Below, one piece after another: positions 33,389 through 42,649 of a stretch of DNA of 64,000 nt. Within the stretch, counting starts at the first letter, position 1. Every line of letters begins with the position of its first letter. The stretch is taken from contig CAYMPJ010000016.1 in the NCBI GenBank assembly GCA_964392325.1, forward strand, positions 17,834 to 81,833, in the 5' to 3' direction. The stretch is from CALLPQ01 sp964392325 (lineage in GTDB: Bacteria > Pseudomonadota > Alphaproteobacteria > Caulobacterales > Parvularculaceae). Under the pieces are notes generated by a model. It searched no databases and was not told the origin of the DNA. It saw only the letters and a program-made list of their open reading frames with translations. The position numbers and the translations under genes are program-made.

Positions 33389-34909
33389 ATGATCGATCCG
33401 ATACAGATTTCCATTTTTTTTCTCATTACTGCGCTAATAGGATTTTTAACCTATTTGCATTGCCGTAAGGCGGCAACGGGTGGGCGCAGTGATGGTCATG
33501 ATTACTTTCTCGCCAATGGTGCTTTGAAATGGTATTTTGTCGCAGGATCTATAACACTGACTAATCTCTCCACTGACCAATTGGTCAGCATGAATGGCAG
33601 TCAAATGTTATTGATTGCATGGTGGGAATTGGCTGCTGTTTTCGGGTTGCTTGTTTTAACCTTTGTGTTTTTGCCAATTTATTATCGTAATAATTGCACA
33701 ACAACGACCGAACTGTTGCAAAAAAAATATAACGATAAAAATATCCGGGCGCTGATTTCGGTTTTGTTCTTGCTCGGGAATATTTTTATTTTTCTGCCAG
33801 CCGTTCTTTATGGCGGGTCTTTATTTTTGAAGTCATTAGCGGGTATTGATTTTTCAGCTGCTTTGGGGGAACGCTTATTTGTTGGATCTAGCTTGGAAGT
33901 CGATTCGACCATTTTTGTTATGGCAATTATTTTTGCATTGGTCGGCGCTGCCTATGCGATTTTAGGGGGGCTTCGCGCAGTTGCTGTTTCTGATACATAT
34001 AGCGGTGTTTTAATATTAGGACTTGCCTTGCTGGTTGCTTTTCTCGCGTTGAAAGAGATCGGGTTTGATTTGTCGGGAATCCCTAAAGAGCGATTATCAC
34101 TGATCGGCAAAGAGGGGATGTTTGGAGATGTCGAAATCACACCAATTCCGTGGCATACCTTGTTGACGGGTATGATTTTTATTCAGGTTTTTTATTGGAG
34201 TACCAATCAAACTATCACCCAGCGAGCGATGGCAGCCCCGGATGTCAAAGAGGCCCAAAAAGGCGTCATGGTTGCAGCAGCCATTCGTTTGCTGATTATT
34301 CCCGTTATTGTCACCGTACCGGGAATTGTTGCTTATAAGCTGTTTGGCGATGTCAATGATGTAGCTTACGGAAGAATTGTAAATCATGTTTTACCAACAT
34401 GGCTTTCGGGCGCATTTGCAGCAGCGATCGCGGCGGCTGTGCTGACAAGTTTTAATTCGATTTTGAATGCGTCTGCGGCGCTCTATGTTTGCGATATTCA
34501 TGAATCCTATATTGCCAAACCGCGAAGCATTGCCCGTTTAAGCGGGCTTGTTTCGGCAAGCATGACGATCCTTGCAATTTTAATTGTGCCTTTCTTTGCT
34601 GCGCAGGAAAGTATCATCAATACAGTTCAAAAATTATATGGGCTTTTATCAATGCCCATTCTTTCGGCCTTTATTGTCGGATTGGTTTTTAAAAATATCG
34701 ATGCCAGAGCGGCTATAATTGGCGTGGTGTCTGGCGTTATTTTTTACGCGACTTTTATATTCAAGTGGCAAGGTGAGCTCGCGGCCAAGGGAACGCTTTT
34801 CCATGAAATCCATGCCATGGCGATAACACTCTTTATATGTGTGGGAATGGCGCTTTTAGCAAATCTTGTTATTTTTCGCACCAAGCCAGAACTGGCGATA
34901 GCGCGTTAG
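33389..34909 (+). CDS. sodium:solute symporter (SSS/SLC5 family)
   Basis: 506 residues with about 13-14 membrane segments. NLSTDQLVSMNGSQ and the FVAGSITLTNLS region match the first helices of SGLT-like symporters, and the FYWSTNQTITQRAMAA motif is the hallmark of the sugar/inositol-type branch. AAIAAAVLTSFNSILNASAALYVCDI carries the conserved sodium-site serines. The substrate is probably a sugar or polyol. Placement behind glpD suggests, but does not show, uptake of a glycerol-related compound. Confidence 0.88.
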   Translation: MIDPIQISIFFLITALIGFLTYLHCRKAATGGRSDGHDYFLANGALKWYFVAGSITLTNLSTDQLVSMNGSQMLLIAWWELAAVFGLLVLTFVFLPIYYRNNCTTTTELLQKKYNDKNIRALISVLFLLGNIFIFLPAVLYGGSLFLKSLAGIDFSAALGERLFVGSSLEVDSTIFVMAIIFALVGAAYAILGGLRAVAVSDTYSGVLILGLALLVAFLALKEIGFDLSGIPKERLSLIGKEGMFGDVEITPIPWHTLLTGMIFIQVFYWSTNQTITQRAMAAPDVKEAQKGVMVAAAIRLLIIPVIVTVPGIVAYKLFGDVNDVAYGRIVNHVLPTWLSGAFAAAIAAAVLTSFNSILNASAALYVCDIHESYIAKPRSIARLSGLVSASMTILAILIVPFFAAQESIINTVQKLYGLLSMPILSAFIVGLVFKNIDARAAIIGVVSGVIFYATFIFKWQGELAAKGTLFHEIHAMAITLFICVGMALLANLVIFRTKPELAIAR

Positions 34910-34985
34910 TGGTTTGCTATTTCACGGCCCATTCATTACTCCAATGAGCTTCGATATTGAGGCGTAAGGACATGGGCGGGGTGCA

Positions 34986-35831
34986 TTAGGATGTACAAAG
35001 AGTTTTTGCATGATGGCGCAAATGATCTTCCATAAAGGAAGCAATAAAATAATAGGAATGATCGTAACCCTCGCGCATATTCAAGGTTAGGTCTTGTCCA
35101 ACACTGTCGCAGGCCTCTTGAAACAGATGAGGTTTTAATTGTTCCTCAAGGAAATTATCGGCTGCGCCTTGATCAATCAAAATATGAGCGTTGGTTTTAC
35201 CTTTGGCGATGAGGGCGCACGCATCATAATTGGCCCATAGGGCTTCATCATTGCCCAGATATGTCTGGAATGCTTTTTGGCCCCAAGGCACTTGTGAGGG
35301 CGCAACAATTGGTGCGAAAGCCGAAACCGACTTGAACCGATCTTGATTTTTTAAAAAGAGGGTCAATGCGCCATGCCCGCCCATGGAATGGCCGAATATA
35401 CCTTGGCGCTCCATATTGGCGGGGAGGTGAGCCGAGACGAGTTCGGGCAATTCTTTGATAAGATAGTCTTCCATCTGGAAATGTTCTGCCCATGGGGACT
35501 TTACGGCATTGAGATAAAAGCCCGCCCCTTGCCCCAAATCATAGGCGTCATCATTGGGAATGTTCTTACCGTCATTGGAGCGGGGGGAGGTATCAGGGGC
35601 AATGATCATGATACCAAGTTCAGATGCGACGCGCTGGAGACCGGATTTCTCCATCACATTGGACCAGTTGCATGTTAGCCCGGAGAGATACCACAATACC
35701 GGGACGGACCCGTTTTTCGCCTGGGGCGGTATATATGCGCCAAAGGTCATAGGGGTGTTGCACGTATTACTATTATGTTCATACAAGCAGAGTGTTCCGC
35801 CAAATGAATGCCAAGTTGAGATCTTATCCAT
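34986..35831 (-). CDS. fghA: S-formylglutathione hydrolase
   Basis: 281 residues of the esterase D branch of alpha/beta hydrolases. The nucleophile lies in GHSMGGHGAL, with DQGAADNFLEEQLKP (catalytic Asp region) and GYDHSYYFIASFMEDHLRHH (catalytic His). The PPQAKNGSVPVLWYLSGLTCN start is also typical. It hydrolyses S-formylglutathione to formate and glutathione in formaldehyde detoxification. The partner S-hydroxymethylglutathione dehydrogenase is not in the window. Confidence 0.94.
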   Translation of the reverse strand: MDKISTWHSFGGTLCLYEHNSNTCNTPMTFGAYIPPQAKNGSVPVLWYLSGLTCNWSNVMEKSGLQRVASELGIMIIAPDTSPRSNDGKNIPNDDAYDLGQGAGFYLNAVKSPWAEHFQMEDYLIKELPELVSAHLPANMERQGIFGHSMGGHGALTLFLKNQDRFKSVSAFAPIVAPSQVPWGQKAFQTYLGNDEALWANYDACALIAKGKTNAHILIDQGAADNFLEEQLKPHLFQEACDSVGQDLTLNMREGYDHSYYFIASFMEDHLRHHAKTLCTS

Positions 35832-36077
35832 ATGGGTTAAGCCGTTGGGGTTTGAGAGGTTAAATCACATTTGAATGAGACGGCCATAGTCGTCAATGGC
35901 TCTCATCACTATATGATCTTCAACACAATTGTGCATCCGGTTTTTAGGTTTGTAATATTAGGATTGGGCAGGAAAAGCGTAAGAACCCTGATTTTGAACC
36001 ATGTTAAATCCGGTAATTCCAAACCAGACGTTTTTTAAATTCCGTTTTCGCCGCAAAAAAGTAAAAAAGACGTGTAA

Positions 36078-36107
36078 ATTGCCAAAACTTGCCACGTGGC
36101 GGCAATT
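36078..36107. promoter_or_regulatory. nested dyad upstream of sucD
   Basis: An inner perfect palindrome GCCACGTGGC (36091-36100) is flanked by inverted arms AATTGCC (36078-36084) and GGCAATT (36101-36107). It lies about 65 nt before the sucD start, a reasonable operator position. No known regulator assigned. Confidence 0.35.
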
Positions 36108-36139
36108 GTAATGTTGCGATGCGCGAGGGACAGGTCTAA

Positions 36140-36155
36140 GACATTTTTAAATGTC
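36140..36155. promoter_or_regulatory. GACATTT/AAATGTC dyad in the sucD leader
   Basis: A perfect 16-bp inverted repeat, 16 nt before the sucD ATG and just before its GGGAG ribosome binding site. It could be an operator or a small mRNA hairpin that affects translation. Confidence 0.3.
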
Positions 36156-36171
36156 GTAGACGGGAGCATAT

Positions 36172-37068
36172 ATGTCCATTCTGGTAAATAAAAATACGAA
36201 GGTAATTTGCCAAGGCCTGACCGGTAGTCAGGGTACTTTTCACACCGAGCAAGCCATTGCTTATGGAACGAAGATGGTTGGTGGGGTAACCCCCGGTAAG
36301 GGTGGACAAACCTGGAAGGGTTCGGGCGTCGCAGAAGGCAAAACGTTGCCGGTTTTCGATACGGTTCGCGAAGTTAAAGAAGCGCACGGCGCTGATGCCA
36401 GTGTAATTTATGTGCCGCCCCCATTTGCGGCAGACTCAATTCTTGAGGCAATTGAGGCGGAAATTGAACTAATCGTTTGTATTACCGAGGGTATTCCTGT
36501 TCAGGATATGGTCAAGGTCAACCGCGCTCTAGTAGGATCATCATCACGGCTTGTTGGCCCGAATTGCCCGGGGGTTATCACGCCCGACGAATGTAAAATC
36601 GGTATCATGCCGAGTAAAATTCACCGGGATGGTCATGTAGGGATTGTCTCTCGCTCTGGTACGCTCACCTATGAGGCCGTACACCAGACAACAATGGCCG
36701 GTCTTGGTCAGTCTACCTGTGTTGGAATTGGTGGCGACCCAGTGAAAGGGACCGATTTTATTGACGTTCTGGAGTTGTTTTTGGCTGATGATGATACTCA
36801 CTCAATCATCATGATTGGTGAAATCGGGGGCTCGGCTGAAGTGGATGCAGCCCGCTTCCTAGCGGACAATAAAGTGAAAAAGCCGACTGTAGGATTTATA
36901 GCCGGGGTGACAGCGCCTCCAGGGCGAAGAATGGGCCATGCGGGTGCGATTGTCTCTGGCGGTGATGACACAGCAGAAGCCAAGATTGACGCGATGAAAA
37001 CGGCAGGAATTGCGGTTTCTCCGACTCCCGCATCAATGGGAAGAACACTCTTAGAGGTTTTAGGATAG
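36172..37068 (+). CDS. sucD: succinyl-CoA synthetase, alpha subunit
   Basis: 298 residues. CoA-binding start MSILVNKNTKVICQGLTGSQGTFH. The phosphohistidine lies in GRRMGHAGAIVSGG, and the GPNCPGVITP motif is present. With SucC it makes succinate, CoA and ATP or GTP from succinyl-CoA in the TCA cycle. GGGAG lies 6 nt before the ATG. The beta-subunit gene sucC, normally directly upstream in alphaproteobacteria, is not here; fghA on the other strand takes its place. Confidence 0.95.
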   Translation: MSILVNKNTKVICQGLTGSQGTFHTEQAIAYGTKMVGGVTPGKGGQTWKGSGVAEGKTLPVFDTVREVKEAHGADASVIYVPPPFAADSILEAIEAEIELIVCITEGIPVQDMVKVNRALVGSSSRLVGPNCPGVITPDECKIGIMPSKIHRDGHVGIVSRSGTLTYEAVHQTTMAGLGQSTCVGIGGDPVKGTDFIDVLELFLADDDTHSIIMIGEIGGSAEVDAARFLADNKVKKPTVGFIAGVTAPPGRRMGHAGAIVSGGDDTAEAKIDAMKTAGIAVSPTPASMGRTLLEVLG

Positions 37069-37253
37069 AATAATTGAGGAAGTGACGGATAGTTAGGGAT
37101 CTATAAAGGCAGCCCCACTATTTTGATCCAACTCGTGCCACATCAATTTAACTGGGTTTGATTGAATTTGAGATTTACTGCATAAGAAAATCATATAAAC
37201 AGCTAATTAGTAAAGCTTTTGCGTATTAAGAGCTGCATGAAGGATTGACATTG

Positions 37254-37283
37254 GGTGAACATTCTAATCGGATATTGTTCACC
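37254..37283. promoter_or_regulatory. GGTGAACA/TGTTCACC dyad upstream of sucA
   Basis: Two perfect 8-base arms (37254-37261 and 37276-37283) separated by 14 nt. They lie next to a TTGACA (37245-37250) and just before a TATAAT (37295-37300), so a protein bound here would overlap the likely sucA promoter. It lies about 90 nt before the sucA ATG. Confidence 0.4.
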
Positions 37284-37370
37284 TTATAAAGCTCTATAAT
37301 AACACGCCGGCAAAGCTTGAGGGTCGGTTAATTGTGGTTATCTGTTTTTGGGGCAGGGATACAAATTATT

Positions 37371-40364
37371 ATGACTGACAAAAACAAACCAGATACGCCG
37401 CCCTCTCTAAACAAAGATACTTTGCTTTCGGGAGGGAGTGCGATCTGGCTGGATTCCCTCTATTCCGACTACAAAAATAACCCTTCTTCAGTCTCTCAGC
37501 ACTGGCGCGAGTATTTTGATAATCTTGAAGGGGCTGACGATGCGAGCATTGGTGATGCGCAGGCTATTGTTGAGGGACCAAGCTGGAAGCGCAATGACTG
37601 GCCGCCCCGGATCAATGGTGAAGCAACGGCGTTGCTGGACGGTGATTGGTCTACTTTAGAACCAACACTTCAGGAAAAAATAGCCTCGCGGCAAACTAAT
37701 GCCGGAGCTAGCCTGGCTAGCGGTTCGGTTCTGGAATCGACCAAGGATAGTCTCCATGCCTTGATGCTAATCAGAGCATTTCGTATTCGCGGGCACCTGA
37801 TTGCTGATCTTGATCCACTTGGCCTGCATAAAGCAGAAGTGCACCCGGAACTGGACCCGGCGACCTATGGCTTTGGCCCTGATGATATGGATCGCCCGAT
37901 TTTTATCGACCATGTTTTGGGTCTTGAAGTTGGGACTTTGCGTGAGATCCTTGATATTCTGCATCGTACATATTGCGGAACATTTGCTGTCGAATTCATG
38001 CACATTACTGATCCTGAGCAAAAAGCATGGATACAGCAACGCATTGAAGGACCGGGCAAAGATATTACCTTCACCAATACGGGTCGCAAAGCGATCATGA
38101 AGAAACTGATTGAAGCCGAGGGGTTCGAGAACTTTCTGAATGTGAAATATACCGGGACGAAAAGGTTTGGACTTGATGGCGGCGAGGCGATGGTGCCGGC
38201 TCTGGAACAAATCATCAAACGGGGCGGTGCATTAGGGGTTAGCGAGATTATCATTGGTATGCCTCACCGGGGGCGTTTGAATGTGCTGGCTGCCGTTATG
38301 GGTAAACCCTATCATCACATTTTCCACGAATTTCAGGGGGGCTCCGTAACGCCTGAAGATATTGGTGGTTCCGGAGATGTTAAATATCACCTTGGTGCAT
38401 CCTCGGATCGTTCGTTTGATGATAATGATGTGCATCTCTCCCTCACGGCCAATCCTTCCCATTTGGAAGCCGTAAACCCGGTTGTCATCGGTAAGGCACG
38501 CTCCAAACAGGACCGAATCAAGCGCCAGGCGTCTAATCCGGATAATAAGCGCCATAAAGTTTTGCCTTTACTCTTGCACGGTGATGCCGCGTTTGCCGGG
38601 CAGGGTGTTGTTGCCGAGGGCTTGGGCTTTTCGGGACTTCGTGGGTATCAGGCTGGCGGAACAATTCACTTCATCGTCAATAACCAAATCGGATTTACAA
38701 CCAGCCCGAATTTCTCCCGCTCATCACCATATCCATCAGATGTCGCGAAAATGATTGAAGCGCCGATTTTTCATGTGAACGGCGATGATCCAGAGGCGGT
38801 TGTTCATGCTGCCAAGATCGCGACTGAATATCGCCAGCAATTTGGTAATGATGTTGTTATCGATATGTTCTGTTATCGTCGCTTTGGCCACAATGAAGGG
38901 GATGAACCCAGTTTCACCCAACCCCTCATGTATGAAAAAATTAAAAATCAGGACACTACCCGTGAAATCTATGGCACGCGCTTAAGAAGCGAGGGCGTTA
39001 TAGATGAAGCTTGGGAGAATAACGAGCGGGAAACTTTCCGGCAATTCCTGTCCTCGGAATTTGAAGCCGGATCTGATTTTAAGCCCAACAAAGCCGATTG
39101 GCTCGATGGCCAATGGTCAGGTTTTGTGCCCCCTGTCGGTGATGACCGTCGCGGCGATACAGCAACTGAACTTGATACTCTCAAAGAAATTGGTTCCCAA
39201 CTCACAAAATATCCAGCTGACTTTAATGTCCACAAAACTTTAAAGCGGGTGCTTAAGCAAAAAGAAAAAGCGCTTACTGAAGGTGCTGGTATAGATTGGG
39301 CGACGGCAGAAGCATTGGCATTTGGCTCCCTCCTTCATGAAGGGTTCGACGTTCGTCTTTCCGGTCAGGACAGTCGGCGCGGAACATTCTCGCAACGCCA
39401 TTCAGTCTTTATCGATCAAAAAACCGAGAAGACACATATACCTCTTTCAAACCTGAAGAATGCGACGGCGAATTTTGAAGTTCATGACTCAAATCTGTCC
39501 GAATTTGCGGTTATGGGTTTTGAATATGGTTATTCTCTCGCCAATCCTAAAGCGCTTGTTTTATGGGAAGGTCAGTTCGGGGATTTTGCCAATGGGGCAC
39601 AGGTAATTATTGATCAGTTTATCTCTACCGGTGAGCGTAAATGGTTGCGTATGTCTGGTCTGGTATTGTTATTGCCTCATGGCTATGAAGGGCAGGGCCC
39701 GGAACATTCTTCGGCCCGGCTTGAGCGCTTTCTACAATTATGCGCACACGATAATATGCAAGTTGCAAATTGTACAACGCCGGCGAATTATTTTCATATA
39801 TTACGACGTCAAATGCGCAGGGACTTTCGCAAACCCCTCGTTCTCATGACGCCAAAATCTCTTTTACGTCACAAAAAATGCGTCTCGACCCTTGAGGAAA
39901 TGGGGCCCGGTTCTTCCTTCCACAGGGTTTTGTGGGATGATGCTGAATATTTACCGGGATCAACAGTAAAGCTTGTTGCAGATAGTAAAATTAAACGCGT
40001 GATAATGTGTTCGGGCAAAGTTTATTTTGATCTGCTCGAAGAACGGGAGAAACGTGGCATTAATGATGTTTATCTGTTACGCGTCGAGCAATTTTATCCT
40101 TATCCATTCCATGCGATAAACGGTGAGTTGAAGCGTTTTAAAAACGCTGAAATGGTTTGGTGTCAGGAAGAGCCAAAGAATATGGGAGCATGGAGTTTTA
40201 TTGAACCCAATATTGAATGGTCACTGGATCAGATAAAAGCCAAACATGCTCGTGCCAAATATGTTGGTCGACCTGCTTCGGCCTCACCGGCGACCGGGCT
40301 TATGAGCCGTCATAAAAAGGAATTGGCTGAATTCTTGGATGACGCTTTAACGGTTGGGAAATGA
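37371..40364 (+). CDS. sucA: 2-oxoglutarate dehydrogenase, E1 component
   Basis: 997 residues from the ATG at 37371; a TTG 39 nt upstream is in frame but less likely. The N-terminus has the E2-binding-type SAIWLDSLYSDYKNNP segment. The TPP core contains MPHRGRLNVLAAVMG, HGDAAFAGQGVVAEG and INNQIGFTT-like VNNQIGFTT. The C-terminal half has EGQFGDFANGAQVIIDQFI and GYEGQGPEHSSARLERFLQ. It decarboxylates 2-oxoglutarate and transfers succinyl to the E2 lipoyl group. It is followed by sucB after 87 nt. The lpd gene for E3 is not in the window. Confidence 0.97.
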   Translation: MTDKNKPDTPPSLNKDTLLSGGSAIWLDSLYSDYKNNPSSVSQHWREYFDNLEGADDASIGDAQAIVEGPSWKRNDWPPRINGEATALLDGDWSTLEPTLQEKIASRQTNAGASLASGSVLESTKDSLHALMLIRAFRIRGHLIADLDPLGLHKAEVHPELDPATYGFGPDDMDRPIFIDHVLGLEVGTLREILDILHRTYCGTFAVEFMHITDPEQKAWIQQRIEGPGKDITFTNTGRKAIMKKLIEAEGFENFLNVKYTGTKRFGLDGGEAMVPALEQIIKRGGALGVSEIIIGMPHRGRLNVLAAVMGKPYHHIFHEFQGGSVTPEDIGGSGDVKYHLGASSDRSFDDNDVHLSLTANPSHLEAVNPVVIGKARSKQDRIKRQASNPDNKRHKVLPLLLHGDAAFAGQGVVAEGLGFSGLRGYQAGGTIHFIVNNQIGFTTSPNFSRSSPYPSDVAKMIEAPIFHVNGDDPEAVVHAAKIATEYRQQFGNDVVIDMFCYRRFGHNEGDEPSFTQPLMYEKIKNQDTTREIYGTRLRSEGVIDEAWENNERETFRQFLSSEFEAGSDFKPNKADWLDGQWSGFVPPVGDDRRGDTATELDTLKEIGSQLTKYPADFNVHKTLKRVLKQKEKALTEGAGIDWATAEALAFGSLLHEGFDVRLSGQDSRRGTFSQRHSVFIDQKTEKTHIPLSNLKNATANFEVHDSNLSEFAVMGFEYGYSLANPKALVLWEGQFGDFANGAQVIIDQFISTGERKWLRMSGLVLLLPHGYEGQGPEHSSARLERFLQLCAHDNMQVANCTTPANYFHILRRQMRRDFRKPLVLMTPKSLLRHKKCVSTLEEMGPGSSFHRVLWDDAEYLPGSTVKLVADSKIKRVIMCSGKVYFDLLEEREKRGINDVYLLRVEQFYPYPFHAINGELKRFKNAEMVWCQEEPKNMGAWSFIEPNIEWSLDQIKAKHARAKYVGRPASASPATGLMSRHKKELAEFLDDALTVGK

Positions 40365-40451
40365 TGATACTGATGGGCTAGAAGGCTAGTCCTGTACGAC
40401 ACGAATATAGACCCATAATAAATGCATCGCTTGGCGAGCAGGAGAAAAACA

Positions 40452-41909
40452 ATGGCTATCGAGATCCGCGTTCCAACACTTGGCGAATCCGTTACGGAAG
40501 CAACAATTGCAAAATGGTTGAAAGCCGAGGGAGATCAGGTCAATGCTGATGATCCGTTGGTAGAGTTGGAAACTGATAAAGTATCCGTCGAGGTGCCTGC
40601 CCCTGCTAGCGGGGTGCTTTCAGCGATCACCGTACAAGAAGGCGAAAATGTTGAGGTAGATGCGTTAATTGGTATGTTGACGGAAGGTAGCGGCGTGAGT
40701 TCAAAAAAACCAGCGAAAACAAAATCAGCCCCCTCAAAAGCGAGTGCGGGCAAGAGCGGTGGCGGTGAATTGATCGAACTGGTCGTGCCCCAAGCTGGTG
40801 AGAGCGTGACCGAAGCTGAAGTTGGTGAAATCCTGAAGAAAGTTGGCGATGCGGTTTCTATGGATGAGCCTGTAATCAGTCTCGAAACTGACAAAGCGGC
40901 GATGGATGTGGGCGCGCCAGCTAGCGGCGTGATCAAGTCTATGGCTGTATCAGAAGGTGATGTGGTCGAAGTGGGTGCACTCCTCGCAGTGATTGAGGCA
41001 GGGGCAAGCGCTTCTGTGGCAGCGCCGAAAGCCACTAAGCCGACAAATAACAGTGCTGAATTATCGCCAGCGCCGCGCCGTGTAATTGCCGAGAATAATC
41101 TTGATGCCAGCCAGATTGCCGGTTCTGGCAAAGGGGGCCGCATTACCAAGGGGGATGCATTGGCGGCGACCTCTAACGCAAAAGCGCCGTCTGCTGCGCG
41201 GGCACCAGGGGAGCGTGAAGAACGCGTACGGATGACACGCTTGCGTCAAACTATTGCGCGTCGCCTGAAAGAATCGCAAAATGTGGCAGCCATGCTTACC
41301 ACATTTAATGATGTCGATATGACGGCGATTATCGATGCCCGTAAACAGTATAAAGAATTATTCGAGAAGAAACATGGTATCAAGCTTGGCTTCATGTCCT
41401 TCTTCGTAAAGGCTTGTGTACAGGCTTTGCGGGATGTGCCGGTTGTGAATGCGGAAATTGAGGGTACAGATATTATTTATAAGAACCATTACGACATCGG
41501 AGTTGCCGTTGGCTTTGATGGTGGTCTGGTTGTACCGGTTCTGCGGGATGCGGATGATATGTCACTTGCTGACGTGGAACTTTCAATTGCCCATTATGCT
41601 AAAAAAGCCCGCAGCGGCGATCTCTCTATGGCAGAAATGCAGGGAGGCACATTCACGATCACCAATGGGGGAATTTACGGATCGCTATTATCAACACCGA
41701 TCCTTAATCTTCCGCAATCAGGTATTTTGGGAATGCACCGAATTGAAGAGCGCCCGGTAGTTCGTGATGGTCAGGTCGTTGTGAGACCGATGATGTATTT
41801 AGCGCTTTCCTATGATCATCGCATTGTCGATGGTAAAGGCGCTGTTGGGTTCCTGATTAGAGTGAAAGAAAATCTGGAAGACCCTCAACGATTGCTGCTC
41901 GATCTTTAA
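40452..41909 (+). CDS. sucB: 2-oxoglutarate dehydrogenase E2 (dihydrolipoyl succinyltransferase), two lipoyl domains
   Basis: 485 residues from the ATG at 40452 (AGGAG upstream; the longer frame from 40422 is rejected). It carries two lipoyl domains: residues 1-78 with lipoyl Lys43 (ELETDKVSVEV) and about 106-182 with Lys148 (SLETDKAAMDV), joined by an Ala/Ser/Lys-rich linker. A peripheral subunit-binding domain lies near 203-240. The catalytic acyltransferase domain ends with DHRIVDG (H456, D460). Typical bacterial E2o has one lipoyl domain. Substrate assignment rests on sucA being adjacent and on the SYDHRIVDGKGAVGFL ending. Confidence 0.95.
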   Translation: MAIEIRVPTLGESVTEATIAKWLKAEGDQVNADDPLVELETDKVSVEVPAPASGVLSAITVQEGENVEVDALIGMLTEGSGVSSKKPAKTKSAPSKASAGKSGGGELIELVVPQAGESVTEAEVGEILKKVGDAVSMDEPVISLETDKAAMDVGAPASGVIKSMAVSEGDVVEVGALLAVIEAGASASVAAPKATKPTNNSAELSPAPRRVIAENNLDASQIAGSGKGGRITKGDALAATSNAKAPSAARAPGEREERVRMTRLRQTIARRLKESQNVAAMLTTFNDVDMTAIIDARKQYKELFEKKHGIKLGFMSFFVKACVQALRDVPVVNAEIEGTDIIYKNHYDIGVAVGFDGGLVVPVLRDADDMSLADVELSIAHYAKKARSGDLSMAEMQGGTFTITNGGIYGSLLSTPILNLPQSGILGMHRIEERPVVRDGQVVVRPMMYLALSYDHRIVDGKGAVGFLIRVKENLEDPQRLLLDL

Positions 41910-42031
41910 TATTTTCAAAAATAATTTGGCGCCTCTTATCGGACCTATTGATCAATAAGCGTTATTGATTGCAGCAGCAGGCGGCCATGGATAGAGCCTT
42001 GGAGGCGCGAAATACCTATAACTCAACTGGT

Positions 42032-42385
42032 TTAATAGTTTTCCAGATGGTTTGAGAAGGCTTTACGAGCTTCTTCGAAATTTTCGTAAAGCCTATCAAT
42101 TTCATTTTGCAGCGTATTCTCGATGTCATCTAATCCGGACTTGCACGCATTTTCAATAGACGTTGCAACCTCTTGCACTGTACTCGCGCCAATATTGGCT
42201 GCCGACCCTTTTATCGCATGAGCAGAATTACGTGCATTACTAAAATCGCCGCCAGTAAGCTGTGCTTGTAATTCATTCATTAGCGCTTCAGTCGAGCGCC
42301 AAAAAGCGTCTAAAATGTCTTTGGTGTTATCTACACCTGCTGCATCAATAAGATTATTGATTTGCTCAAGATTCAGATGTGACAT
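42032..42385 (-). CDS. Hpt (histidine phosphotransfer) domain protein
   Basis: 117 residues from the ATG at 42385, which has GGAGAG 5 nt upstream; a TTG eight codons earlier is in frame but poorer. It is a single four-helix Hpt domain. The phospho-acceptor His lies in NSAHAIKGSAANIGA, the classic HxxKG(S/A)xxxxG motif. It relays phosphate between a hybrid histidine kinase and a response regulator. No partner is adjacent, so the pathway is unknown. Convergent with sucB. Confidence 0.88.
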   Translation of the reverse strand: MSHLNLEQINNLIDAAGVDNTKDILDAFWRSTEALMNELQAQLTGGDFSNARNSAHAIKGSAANIGASTVQEVATSIENACKSGLDDIENTLQNEIDRLYENFEEARKAFSNHLENY

Positions 42386-42649
42386 CAATCTCTCCGGTGT
42401 GAAACTCAAGCCCCCCCAAGCCGAATTTCCAATTGCACGCTTTTCTTACAATTCGCTATTTTAGAATCGTGTCAAAGCTCATAGTCTTGGAAATTATTAT
42501 TGGCCTATAAGGTTAAAAATAGTCTAAACTTTTGAGGGGTTTGGTGTTTTCATCAGACTTACGGTCTGTATAATTCTCAATTCATATACAAAAAAGAACA
42601 TAACGAGATCAAATTTCTGAATTTCGGGCAATAAATAGGGTAATTACAT

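Larger units (their letters stand above)
35832..36171. other. divergent intergenic region upstream of sucD
   Basis: About 340 nt between fghA (minus) and sucD (plus). No gene seen, and in particular no trace of sucC. It holds two dyads described separately (36078-36107 and 36140-36155), probably regulatory. Confidence 0.45.

Noticed and set aside
40535..41149. 204-codon minus-strand frame opposite sucB
   Set aside because: Ala/Ser/Thr-rich mirror of the lipoyl and linker codons; no ribosome binding site or motif.
41946..41957. TATTGATCAATA palindrome after sucB, considered as an FNR-like site
   Set aside because: Spacing does not match the FNR consensus and it lies at the 3' ends of two convergent genes, not at a promoter.
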